Origin: Durusdinium trenchii
Lineage: Eukaryota > Sar > Dinophyceae > Suessiales > Symbiodiniaceae
DNA: 64,000 nt
Assembly (NCBI GenBank): GCA_963970005.1
Contig: CAXAMN010025695.1
Coordinates: 555,621 to 619,620, forward strand
Direction: 5' to 3'
Shown: positions 54,557 to 64,000 of the stretch, one piece after another
Numbering within the stretch: the stretch's first letter is position 1
Layout of the letters: every line of letters starts with the position of its first letter
The notes under the pieces: model-generated
The model's database searches: none
What the model was told of the DNA's origin: nothing
What the model saw: only the letters and a program-made list of their open reading frames with translations
Position numbers and translations under genes: made by a program

Positions 54557-55756
54557 TCGACTTCCTTGAGCTCGGACCTGAATGCCCAAGGTTGGATTCA
54601 GAGTGTGGCTAGCAATGAAGCTGGCACTTCGATCCTCGATGCAGGCTTGGCAAAGTTGGTCTCGTTCTTCTTGGAGGGGAGCGTCAAGGCTGATTCTGCC
54701 ACCACTCAGGTTCCCCCAGAGATCATGATGGTGCAGAACTATCTCTTGCAGTTGAGCCCAGCTTTCTTCGATGTCGTGGCGCCTGCAGTGGAGACTGGGG
54801 CTGCAGTGGCATTCGCAGCAGTTCGTAACATGTTGAACAGGTTGAAGGAAGTGGCTGCAGCAAGGCTCCTGCAGGAAATGGCCAAATCTCCAAATGCAAC
54901 ATGGGAATTTGACCAGCTATCACTTCCGAAAGGTGTCAAAGAGCTTGGCCATGCCATCATGAAATGGCACACAGTTCATGACGAGCTGAAGGCTTTGGGA
55001 GACATGGAACATGATTGGACGTTCTTGATCTCCAAGCTCCCGTTCTTTGAGTCGCTTTCACTTGCACATGCCAGTGAGACGCTGCAGGACCCCATGTTTG
55101 ACGAGCTTCAAGGGCCAATTGTGCGAACCTTCCTGGAGGCCACTGAGGACACATTGAAGAATCTTGGGGCAAGCATCATGGAGGACGTGGACCGCTTCAT
55201 GACCAAGTACAAGCCAGTTTCTGACTGCGCAGAAACATGGCAAATGCAGCCCGTCCAGCACTTGTTTGACCCTGAGGAGCATGAGCACATCCAGGTAGAG
55301 GTGAACGACTTGGTGACTAGCCTGGACAATTTGAAGAAGATTTGTGACTCCATGAAGGGATTCGTCAACCATTCCTCGACCAACGAGAAGCTGAAGTCTG
55401 TGATTGGTGAGGCCAGCAAATTCATGAAGGCAGCATTGGCCAAGGTCAAGGCTGTCGGCAAGGTCGCGACAGTGATGTTGACCTCCGCTGTCATTCTACT
55501 TGCTGGTAAAGATCCTGCCCCTGACTCCATGGAGGAGACCCTGGATATGTGCCAGAAAGAGTTTGGCCTCTCCAAGGATGATCTACCTCCAAAGCTTCGC
55601 AAGCTCATCAATGACTGCATGGGAGGCGAGTCTAGCAGTCACAAGGCCAAGAAGCGGCCGGGCAAGGACAATAGTGAGAAGCCACCCAAGAAGGCACGAG
55701 CTGCAAAGGATGACAAGGAGAAGCCGGGGAAGAAGGCCAAGAAGACTTCAAAATGA
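54557..55756 (+). CDS. Gene F, terminal exon with Lys-rich tail
   Basis: A 1.2-kb exon from TTATGAG to a TGA (55756). It is a largely helical domain (VPPEIMMVQNYLLQLSPAFF, GAAVAFAAVRNMLNRLKEV, EVNDLVTSLDNLKKICDSM), then a hydrophobic stretch (VATVMLTSAVILLAG), then a tail of KKRPGK and EKPPKKARA repeats. The tail resembles histone H1-like or nucleolar tails and suggests nucleic-acid binding. Family unknown. It is the longest uninterrupted coding exon in the window. Confidence 0.65.
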   Translation, partial: STSLSSDLNAQGWIQSVASNEAGTSILDAGLAKLVSFFLEGSVKADSATTQVPPEIMMVQNYLLQLSPAFFDVVAPAVETGAAVAFAAVRNMLNRLKEVAAARLLQEMAKSPNATWEFDQLSLPKGVKELGHAIMKWHTVHDELKALGDMEHDWTFLISKLPFFESLSLAHASETLQDPMFDELQGPIVRTFLEATEDTLKNLGASIMEDVDRFMTKYKPVSDCAETWQMQPVQHLFDPEEHEHIQVEVNDLVTSLDNLKKICDSMKGFVNHSSTNEKLKSVIGEASKFMKAALAKVKAVGKVATVMLTSAVILLAGKDPAPDSMEETLDMCQKEFGLSKDDLPPKLRKLINDCMGGESSSHKAKKRPGKDNSEKPPKKARAAKDDKEKPGKKAKKTSK

Positions 55757-56549
55757 GGTGGCATTTTCCATTTTGGGTCTGAGTCTGACAGGAAGACTGG
55801 ACTTAGATGAGTGCTGTGGGATGATGGAAGTGCAACTGGGATAAAAGCAGTGCACACTCAGATGAACTATGATTCTATGATGAATGATAAAGCAAAACAT
55901 AGCAAAAGGAAACAACACTAATATTGACACTGACGCTAAATAGTTTTTTGTTTAAGGACGCCGAGCTATAATTTATCTGCAGAGTTGAGTAGAGACAGTG
56001 TGACACTGTGTGACTGTAACTCGATGTCAATGACTAGTGACTAGTGCTGTGCATTGCTCCCCGGTTGCAAAACCAACGCAGTTTGCCAGTTGCTGCAAAA
56101 AGTTGTGTGTCAGAGTGGATGTGCCATTGGATTCGTGGATCAGTGATATCATTCTGTACATACAGGCGGGAGATACTCAATATGTGGCAGTATGTGACAT
56201 GGCATAGTTACATAAGTTGTTACATGCCCCAGGTCCCCCCCAAGCTCCATTTACATAGACAGCGGGCATGCCAGTAAGCAGCCCACAGACAAAGAGGCCA
56301 GGCTTCGCTTTAATATATAATATGTATTTGATGGATTTTGATAGTTCGTGCTTCTTTATATAATTAGAGTTTCTATTTTGCGGGGACTCAGTGAGTGCAG
56401 GTACACTGTACATCCCAACCCTCCAATAGACGGTCCTTTTGGATTTCTTCGATCATGGTGCCGAGGAACCATATTCGGGCGCTTGAAGTGAGAGAACATC
56501 CGCTTTTTGGAGCTTTGTTTTGGTTTGGTTGGTTTTCTGGTGCGCCAAA

Positions 56550-56702
56550 AGCGTTTCAGTTCATTCCACCCTGAGCGGCTCGACGTCGACTTCACCTGTG
56601 AATGCCTCGCATCTTCGCGGCCATCCTCGCATGTCCGCCACCCTCAGCGGCAGGCTCCACCCGAGGAATTGGATTTGGAGCAGGCGACTGGGACTAGAGC
56701 AG
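56550..56702 (+). CDS. Candidate exon, right-hand region
   Basis: Ends AGAGCAG|GT, with RFSSFHPERLDVDFTCECLA then QAPPEELDLEQATGTRA upstream. GC-rich third positions. The 5' edge is unknown. No family. Confidence 0.4.
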
Positions 56703-57281
56703 GTACAGGATCTCTCAAGTTGGATAGGGGCGATAGTCCTTCACCAAGCACAGGGCGAGAATTGCTTATCCCACACGCTATAAAAAGAACATAACAGATC
56801 GTAGATGGTTTGTAGAGCTCACCCCAATGCTTGAAATGACCACTGAACCGCCCTTGCGTAAGCCTTTCGTGGAGGAGGATGAACCTTCGCATAGGCTTTT
56901 GGTCATTCTTACTTGCTGGTGTCCATGGCCCCTCCATGTACAGAAGATGTTTTGGATGTTGCTTTGAGGTGTGCGCCCTTTGTAGGCAAGCTTCAATCAC
57001 ACCTATTGCCGCTCCTTGACAGTGTGACAGCCAGTCCGAAAAGCGATATGCCCAAACTATGCAGGAAAATTATGAGGCACCTAGTGGCACCCACCATCAC
57101 TCCATCACTGGTCTATGCGGGCCGGATGTGGCACAAACGATGCTTCTGGTGGTTCTTGAACTTTGACTTTGGCAACACACCCCCATTCAATTGTTTCAAG
57201 TGTTTCCTGCTATAGGCCTTCATCCCTTCACGTCACTGTTGCAGCTCCGCAACGCCCTTCTTTGGGCGCTTCCTACGTCAG

Positions 57282-57482
57282 GAGATTGCGCAGCTGGACA
57301 CACCCCTCCGCCCGCGGGACGGCGTGCAGCAGGTCCGCCAGGCCGCCGAACGAGTGGCCAAGGGCCACGACGGCGCGGATCGCACAGCAGTTAGGACGGC
57401 GGAGAGTGTCGCTGTGAGGCATCGAAGAGGGGCGAAGAGGGGAACAGCCAATGGAAGGAGAAGCGATGATGGGCGTGATTAA
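57282..57482 (+). CDS. Charged terminal-type exon
   Basis: From CTACGTCAG in phase 0 to a TAA. It reads EIAQLDTPLRPRDGVQQVRQ then AAERVAKGHDGADRTAVR and an Arg-rich end. Third positions are strongly GC. Two other plus frames are open here but have a weaker composition. Upstream 56960-57190 may hold another exon. Confidence 0.45.
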   Translation, partial: EIAQLDTPLRPRDGVQQVRQAAERVAKGHDGADRTAVRTAESVAVRHRRGAKRGTANGRRSDDGRD

Positions 57483-57816
57483 GCCGATGATGATCCATTC
57501 TTTCGTTTACGCCTTCTTGACTTGGATGCAGAGGTTGAGCGAAGGGCTGATGGGGTCCTGATGGGGTTTCGCATGTATTGATCACCCGTGGGGTCCATGG
57601 GGACCACCTCTTGTCTTGCAGTCGCACATGTTTGTTGATGACGTGGGGTCCTCCCCAACTGGGAGCATCGCAACATGCCAGGTGTTTCTTCAGCTGGTTG
57701 GGTCTGTTGGGTACATGTGTGAGTTCCCTGGAAGGGAATGGTCAAACTGAGGCTACTTGAGACCACCAAAGCGGGTGTTCTCTTGCTCCCATTTGGCACC
57801 TGTTTGGGACTCTCAG

Positions 57817-57939
57817 GTCCTGTGGGCGCCGGGCGAAGCGATGGCCAAGTTGTGGGACACCATGAAGACCCTTGAGGGCTCGGCTGAAAATCGAGAGGTC
57901 AAGCTCGAGGAGCTGAGATTTGGCGTCCGCGTCCGTTGA
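57817..57939 (+). CDS. Small exon ending in a TGA
   Basis: From GACTCTCAG, phase 0: VLWAPGEAMAKLWDTMKTLE then GSAENREVKLEELRFGVRVR. Charged helix. Good codon bias. No family. Confidence 0.42.
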   Translation, partial: VLWAPGEAMAKLWDTMKTLEGSAENREVKLEELRFGVRVR

Positions 57940-58688
57940 AACAGAAGGAGGTGGCGGAAAACCGGATGTATGTATTTTTGTTTTGTGGCTAGAAGGGGGC
58001 ATGAAGGGTGGTTGAATACGTAGAGGTTGGAAAGACTCCCCCTCAGTGATACATATATAATATACTGTGTCTATATAATTTCTTATAATATATAGTTTGT
58101 GGTTTCTTACAAATCCATGCCGTCTCCCCTTCAGCAGCACAGACTTTAGAAAATTTGACTCGATAGGTCAGGTTTCACAGGCCATCCATGTTTATAGATC
58201 CACTATAATACAATATATATATATACACATGTTTTATATGATAGTTTATTTATAGGTATACATAAGTTATCACATAGTTACATACACATAATTAATACAT
58301 GTTCATTGACTCATTGACTATAGATCATTGTTTATAACTACTTAAAGGAATCAATGATTTGTTTATCTTTAATCCAGCCTTGGGGTCAACGTCGGTGCCG
58401 GCCTCATCCTCAAAGGCGGTTCTGGTATGGACCGATGTAAATATACCACCTAGACAAGGGAACAGATTGAAGAATGTCCAGCTTACCTCTTCCCCAAAGT
58501 ACATCAAACCAGGGGATCAAGTTCAGTCAGTTTGAAGAGCCAAGATGGAAACCATACTTTTCAGATGACACCCCTAAACCAAGAAGAATGCTTTTATGTT
58601 TTGTTTAAGCTGTTATTTAAAAAAACAAATCTTAGCACCCTATGGAGCTTCAAGACTTTCGTGTGTGCTGACGGATGCTTTTGGGAAG

Positions 58689-58891
58689 AACTGAGCCACC
58701 AAGTGAAGAAGCCACGTGAACGTCGCTTCTTCTTGCGACGCGTCGTAGCTGGCGTTCGTAGCTACCGCCAGGAGCTGAAGTCGCAGCGGGATGCCGCCCA
58801 GGACGAACTCCGCGAGATCGTGGCTTGGCTTGGCTTCGTGGAGGAACATCGGTTGGAATCGCCATGCCGTCCACTTCATGTTGGGTCTTAA
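58689..58891 (+). CDS. Arg-rich helical exon ending in a TAA
   Basis: After TGGGAAG: LSHQVKKPRERRFFLRRVVA, then GVRSYRQELKSQRDAAQDEL, then REIVAWLGFVEEH. Amphipathic, possibly a coiled coil. The minus-strand frame over it lacks splice sites. Confidence 0.48.
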
Positions 58892-58960
58892 TTAGCAAAA
58901 CACACCCCCTAGCAAACAATCCAGGGGGTCTGAAGAGTTTCACCGCCACAAAAACGATTA

Positions 58961-59090
58961 GTAGTAGTAGTAGTAGTAGTAGTAGTCGTCGTAGTCGTAG
59001 TCGTAGTCGTGGTGGTGGTGGTAGTAGTGGTAGTGGTAGTGGTAGTGGCAGTGAAAGTGGTAGTAGTAGAAGTAGTAGTATAGTATAGTA
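58961..59090 (+). repeat. GTA/GTC/GTG trinucleotide array
   Basis: Interrupted trinucleotide repeat; gives false poly-Ser and poly-Tyr frames. Confidence 0.95.
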
Positions 59091-59286
59091 GTAATGATAA
59101 AGTTAGCTTTTTCTTTAGGCCTCCAAGTTTGCTGATTAATCCAACCCGCTAAACAATTCATACTATTCAATTACCCTGGGCTTGTGTGCTACCCGCTTGA
59201 AAAGTTGTTTGCAGCAATGAAATCGATGAGTTTTAAAAGTTTTAAACATGGTTTTTGATAAAGGTTTCCAGGTCAGAGTTCTATGC

Positions 59287-59327
59287 ATCTGGTGGTGGTG
59301 GTGGTGGTGGTGGTGGTGGTGGTGGCG
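59287..59327 (+). repeat. (GGT)n microsatellite
   Basis: About 13 GGT units; gives a false poly-Pro frame on the minus strand. Confidence 0.95.
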
Positions 59328-59509
59328 GTCTAATTAAATCAATACAGAAAACACACCTCAAAAAAACACCCTGGGCGAAAATGGTTTTCTTATTCCGACC
59401 CATTAAACTAATCATTGTGTGTGAATAGTTTGGCATTTTTTTTATTATTCTGTCCCATTTGACTAATTTTGATCTAACATTAACCACGATTGATGGTTGG
59501 AAACAGGGT

Positions 59510-59663
59510 ATATCTTGAACAATTCCTGCAATTGGAGGGGTGATTCACATGAAGTGAGGGTACGCATGCTGGTGATTGCCAAATCTGAGAAGTGTGAACT
59601 CGTGACAGGGGTCCAAACTGGACGCACCCAGTTTCCCTACTGGATCTTACGGGTGTATAGTGA
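59510..59663 (+). CDS. Candidate exon
   Basis: After GAAACAG: GYILNNSCNWRGDSHEVRVR then MLVIAKSEKCELVTGVQTGR and TQFPYWILR. Edges uncertain, moderate composition. Confidence 0.33.
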
Positions 59664-59982
59664 GGGTTTGTTTCTTCCTTGTTCCAAGCATTCTTAACAA
59701 TTTTATTCTTTCCAGAACGCCTAGAGAAGTGCTTTCCAGCTTGGAGCGGTATTGTGTTACGTACCTAATGCCTATATGTGCCAACGCACAAAAGTCGAGC
59801 ATGCTTATACTGTCATTATACCCCATGTATGGAATAGTGTTCAAGAATAAACACGTGTAATTAATGTAGAATTGACGAATAAAACCTTCACCGTATGGAT
59901 TGTAAATCTATGTAACTCGTCTTCCAGTCCCATGAATGGTCTGAGTACGGAAAGACGTTGGATGGGCCCTTTGCGCATTGGG

Positions 59983-60013
59983 AACGGCCATGGACGTGAG
60001 ATCCATGGCCGTT
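59983..60013. other. Perfect 12-bp hairpin
   Basis: Arms AACGGCCATGGA (59983-59994) and its exact complement (60002-60013), with a 7-base loop. Purpose unknown. Confidence 0.8.
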
Positions 60014-60494
60014 GGACACGACCGATGGAGCTGGGCATATGTCATTGTGTTTGCGTTTCAGGAGTAGCCAGTCCCATGGAGTGTCAGGGAAATGGATAGC
60101 TAAGACAAGCCACTTGTGATACGTTCACACTATTTCACACTTGCTGTACTTGTTTGATGGCCATGGTGCACTATGTGCACTGTTGGGGTGGGAGGCCACA
60201 CGACCACCTTCCAATCAGCTGGCCAAAAACTTTGTCCAGTAGAGAACTGAATCACTTCTGTTGCCGCTGAGGAGCGGCAAGACAAGCAGATCTCTCGCTC
60301 CTTACGCTGTGTTCGCGAGCCTCTCGGCGGGTGACGGTGTGGTCAGGGGATCCAATGGCTTTCGAGAAAGATGATGTGAAGATACGGCAAGACCGTTAAG
60401 AGTAGTCCTTTTCTTCCGTACCTGAAGCACCGGTAAGACTACTCAATGGGTTCCGATTCTTGCTCTTTTTTGGGGGCCTTATGGTGCTGCAGAG

Positions 60495-60622
60495 GTGGCT
60501 GTTCTGAAACACCATGTTACCATGTTTCTTGATCCTGAGTCGATTCCGCAGCTGTCACGACCTACAGTCGAGTTTCCGAGTCGGAAAAGAGCATGTCGTA
60601 CACCAAGAGAGAAGAAAACAAG
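60495..60622 (+). CDS. Exon with basic end
   Basis: Between TGCAGAG and ACAAG|GT: VAVLKHHVTMFLDPESIPQL then SRPTVEFPSRKRACRTPREK. Phase 0 in, two bases out. A following piece after TTCCAG (60775) is open in three frames, so the continuation is unclear. Confidence 0.45.
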
Positions 60623-61287
60623 GTACACAGCTGGAAACAAAGCTGACGAACACTTGCACCGAAAGCGGCTGGATCCATGATCATGTGTACGTCCTTTTTC
60701 TATAATATATTTTTCTACTTTTGCTTGTTGAGGTCTTCACAGTAATCCGGCTCCGGCACTGATCATTGTTCCAGATGGCACCGGCTCCTTTCTGGTCAGG
60801 TTGGAGGAGATCGCATGGAGCCTCGGTGGCTTGTGACTTGGCAGAGAGGTTTGAATCCAAGGTGCATGTTATACCTCCAGGAACTAGAATACTGAACGTC
60901 CTGCGCAGCCAATTCTGAAACATATGGTCAGACAAGGGCAGGATGGATTGATGGTCAGATCAAGTATATATAATAAGAACTTTGGTTCTGAAACCCTTCA
61001 GAAGCCATGGGCTTTCGAAGTGACTACCAGCACTAGACTTGAGCTAAATGAGCAAGTACACAAGGCTTTGCAGGGCTTAGAGTAGTGAGTAAGCCCATCA
61101 CAAATTGAAGGCTTCACACGTAGACATGACTTACTCACCCATTTTGTTGGAGTACGCTTGCATACTCGTTGGCCAAATGGAGGCTGGATGAGAAATCTGC
61201 CAAGTGTAAGCAGGCAGGCTGTGCGCGCCGTTGTGTGGTCCGGCATGTGTGACCTGGCCATTTGATGCCATTTCCTGTCCAATTCAG

Positions 61288-61473
61288 GTGATTGCCCTGT
61301 GTTGCATGGGGATTGAGCCACCATCAGACTTCAATCCATGGCGTCTTAGATTTACATTCCTTTGGTTTGGAAGGGGCATCCTGGGTGACCGGACTTCAGT
61401 TGCGCTTTTTCTGACGTTGAACAGCAGCTGCCCCGTGGGGCATGCTACTGTAGGCGGACCCAGACCTGTGAAG
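61288..61473 (+). CDS. Well-bounded 62-codon exon
   Basis: Exactly 62 codons between AATTCAG and GTGAAG|GT, phase 0 on both sides. It reads VIALCCMGIEPPSDFNPWRL, then RFTFLWFGRGILGDRTSVAL, then SCPVGHATVGGPRPVK. Hydrophobic and Cys/Trp-rich, perhaps a folded domain core. Not recognised. Confidence 0.55.
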
Positions 61474-61871
61474 GTATGATATGGGTAGTCAATTGTGGTC
61501 AAGTTTCACTACACATCTTGGATTCACCTTAAACATGAATATAGGTTTGATTCACCATCCATATTCCAGGGTGTGGGATGGTTTGCAAAATGAATAGTAA
61601 TATGATGGTTTCACCTTTGATGGTTTGAAGTTTGATTCATATGTGAGTTGACCATACCTGCCACGACATCCAGCCACACCAATCCAACTTGTGAAGTCGA
61701 TCAGCGGCTGACCTAATGATGCCATGGGACACATGTAAAGAAACATGCACTGTTTGCTTGCCTGAAGTACGGTTGACTTTCTCGTACAGTAAGGCATTAT
61801 GTTTTATTTGCTGGTTAGCATTTCATTTCAGTTGTGCTATGTTCTTTTCTCTCTCCATGTGTGTTTTCCAG

Positions 61872-62038
61872 CTGGTCTCCCGCCACAATGCCGCGGCTTC
61901 GACCAGGCTATCACCATGCTCTCCCAGATCGAGGCCGACTTCGTGAAGCGTCGGAGCCAGCGGCGGATGAGAGACCTCAACGAAGAACCTCGGATGGATT
62001 TGTGCGCCAAGCATTTGCAAAAGCCGCTGACTATATAA
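61872..62038 (+). CDS. Helical exon ending in a TAA
   Basis: After TTTTCCAG: GLPPQCRGFDQAITMLSQIE, then ADFVKRRSQRRMRDLNEEPR. GC-rich third positions. The stop is followed by a TA microsatellite (62036-62095). It may follow 61473 in one gene with an unseen link. Confidence 0.48.
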
Positions 62039-62183
62039 TATACAGTGTATATATATACATATATATATATACATATATATATAGTGTATAGACATGTATA
62101 GACCCTGCTGTGTTTTCAATTCCCTATATTTGTGCTCCTGGTGCGACCAGAGTGTTCACAGTGGTGCCTTACCTGTCCTAACA

Positions 62184-62552
62184 GGGGACATGCGTGCGGC
62201 CAGGAAGACAAGGGTGGTAGAAAAGGTTGTACAATCCAAATGGAGGGTTAGGAATCAAGAGCCTACATTAGTGAGTCCTACCGCGCGCGAATTGAGCGTT
62301 GTTGGTGCCAGGTGGTGCACAACTTGTTCCATGCCAGGTGGTGGGGTGATGTTTCGATGTTGCTCCGTCAGTTGTCATCCAAACACACGGGCACACACAA
62401 AGTATATAGAGAGAGATGTCCAGACTAAAGCATGCCAACACCCATTTTTGGTGTTGAGCCATCCATGTGTGAGCCGAGCTAAGGCATTGAAAGAAGTTGG
62501 CGCATCTTTAGCACATCCACCAGAGGAGGTGTTGTGGGAGCTGATTTTCTAG
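62184..62552 (+). CDS. Candidate exon(s)
   Basis: After CTAACAG: GDMRAARKTRVVEKVVQSKW; later in the same frame SRAKALKEVGASLAHPPEEV then LWELIF at a TAG. The middle is less coding-like and may be an intron. Confidence 0.35.
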   Translation, partial: GDMRAARKTRVVEKVVQSKWRVRNQEPTLVSPTARELSVVGARWCTTCSMPGGGVMFRCCSVSCHPNTRAHTKYIERDVQTKACQHPFLVLSHPCVSRAKALKEVGASLAHPPEEVLWELIF

Positions 62553-62794
62553 CTTTATTGGCAGGTCAAGCAGCAAACCGGCCAGCGTCACAGTCCGTCC
62601 TCTCTGAAAATCAATTGATTCCCTGATCCAAAACAAGATATCCTTGTGACCCCAGATCCTCCGAAGCATTGTTGCCTGAAGGATGAAGACAAAGAGGAGG
62701 CTGCTTGGCATCTACATTGGAGAAGGCCCTGCATGCACCTGCTTCAGACCCCCAGTGTGTTGGGATGCATTTGATCTCCACACGGCTTTCTCAG

Positions 62795-62987
62795 CACGGA
62801 GCGTCCTAAGGAGCCCGACGAGTCTGAGCAACGTGCTCGCCGCGAGCAGGCACTGCTCGCACGCCGCGCGCGCCGACAGGAACGGCGGAAGAGGCAAGGC
62901 TCGGAAACTCGCTCCCAGGAAGGCTGGGAAACTTCTGACGCTTGGCCAGGCATTGCTGAGCAGTTCTGGTTTGGATGGTTGGTTTGA
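62795..62987 (+). CDS. Arg/Glu-rich terminal exon
   Basis: After TTTCTCAG with a one-base overhang: TERPKEPDESEQRARREQAL, then LARRARRQERRKRQGSETRS, then GWETSDAWPGIAEQFWFGW to a TGA. Very strong codon bias. A charged single helix with an aromatic end. No family. Confidence 0.5.
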
Positions 62988-64000
62988 TTTTGAGATCTTC
63001 CACCTGTATTCTCACGAGGGGTTCATGCCCTGTATCAAGTTGTTTCTCGGGTGAATGTGGATAAGGAGCCCATGGGAACCCCTTGTATATGACGATTCTG
63101 GAGCGCGGAACCAAGTATCGAAAGGTCTTGGCATGCTGAGTCATGATGTCCTTTCTGGGTGAGGGGATTTCATGGGGGGGTTAGTCATGGGCCATGGGTT
63201 TGGATTGAGGATGATTGAGGGACATATATATATATATATACACACATATTCAGCATGGGTGTTCCGGTTCGGCTCGGTGTACGGAAAAGTGTTGTTGAAA
63301 CGGCAATGATTCTAAATCATAACGGTTATTGCTGAAACGATTATCATAGAATAACCCTTTCCATTTTCCCTACAGGAATTGTTGAAACGGCTAAAGGTTT
63401 TTTTTGGGGGAGATGTTTTGATATGCCAATTCCAAGGATGTCAGCGATGAAGACGGCCACTCGTCCGAGATGGTCCATCCGTGTTTTTCGTCCGATTGCA
63501 TCACTTCGGCGTAGGGGCACATAAATGGATATGAAATATTGTTTATGAACTAATATGAATATCGAATATGATGCGCAGTCGAGCGAGAAAGATTCACACC
63601 CCCAGTCAAGTTCAAGTGTTTTAGTGATTTCTTAGGTTCTTCACGCCAGGTTTGGTGAATAGATCTTAAATATGTTTAAGCAAAGATCGACACATGAAAA
63701 CAAAAGAACACATTCCTTGGAGGCTCAAGATTGGACAAACCCATGTGTTTTCTGACGGATTGTCTTCAAACGCATTTTTGAGCCGGTTTGTTGTCCTGTT
63801 CTGGCATGGCAGAAGAGACTAACACAACCTTCTTTTTTTCGAGCAATGCTACGTGGAAGGTGGCCATTTTCAGCAGCGGATATTCACTTTCCTCTTCCAC
63901 GATGTCCAACTGGGAGGCCCTTGATTTGGGACGCAACCAATTACACTCCCTGAAATGTCCCCTGAGATTCTTGCATGAAAGCCGGTGCACAGCATGAGGG
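62988..64000. other. No supported gene
   Basis: TA microsatellite at 63222-63242. A small frame at 63788-63997 on the plus strand and its minus-strand shadow lack splice sites. Confidence 0.45.

Noticed and set aside
58958-59487. Poly-Tyr, poly-Ser and poly-Pro frames
   Set aside because: Direct products of trinucleotide microsatellites.
1-64000. tRNA, rRNA and reverse transcriptase genes
   Set aside because: Looked for characteristic motifs by eye and found none convincing; a tRNAscan or RT HMM search could still find diverged copies.

Overview
The window looks like nuclear DNA of a dinoflagellate, most likely a Symbiodiniaceae-type alga. The evidence is internal. Coding DNA is split into many short exons. 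Introns start with GT, GC or GA, end in AG, and usually carry an AG|G step at both ends. Genes run in same-strand blocks. Between genes lie simple repeats, CATG-rich arrays and decayed retroelements. I see no bacterial operons, rRNA, tRNA or CRISPR array. No search was run; family names rest on motifs that can be read by eye, and several exon edges are provisional.

Layout. (1) 1-5800, minus strand: three consecutive genes, transcribed towards position 1. Gene A ends at 3125 and encodes a Lys-rich protein ending in KRRRFA. Gene B (about 2934-1344) resembles a remote C5-cytosine-methyltransferase fold. Gene C (1227 to beyond position 1) codes an unknown protein. Strict CATGNN hexamer arrays lie inside introns here. 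(2) 6.4-10.9 kb, plus strand: pieces of a non-LTR-like retroelement. They are a two-CxxC-pair ORF, a zinc-knuckle/coiled-coil ORF, a broken C19 (ubiquitin-protease-like) domain whose Cys half is inverted, a broken endonuclease (EEP) domain, and a second copy of the CxxC ORF tail. Both tails are followed by a CATA microsatellite. (3) 11-26 kb: repeats, a Tc1/mariner-like MITE, and scattered plus-strand exons of several unrecognised genes (15.86-16.2, 18.4-19.8, 22.9-23.0, 23.4-25.8 kb).

(4) 26.3-55.8 kb, plus strand: the most interesting part, embedded in AT-rich low-complexity DNA. Gene D is a C5-DNA-methyltransferase spread over about 18 kb, with motifs I, II, III, IV, VI, VIII, IX and X readable in order on separate exons. 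Between its motif VI exon (ends 29280) and motif VIII exon (40145) lies gene E (30883-37535). Gene E has its own start and stop, phase-consistent introns, an HMG-box-like region and a PARP-type zinc-finger-like region. Gene F (45.2-55.8 kb) follows. It codes Ser/Asp-rich and Lys-rich modules and may be a separate gene or a 3' extension of gene D.

(5) 56-64 kb, plus strand: small exons with good splice sites but no recognised family, mixed with trinucleotide and TA repeats.

How the parts relate: two of the genes (B and D) look like DNA-methyltransferase relatives, and the window also carries retroelement debris and a possible nested gene. This fits a genome where mobile or high-copy genes insert into the introns of others. 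Whether gene D is active, and whether gene E is a mobile element, cannot be decided from sequence alone.
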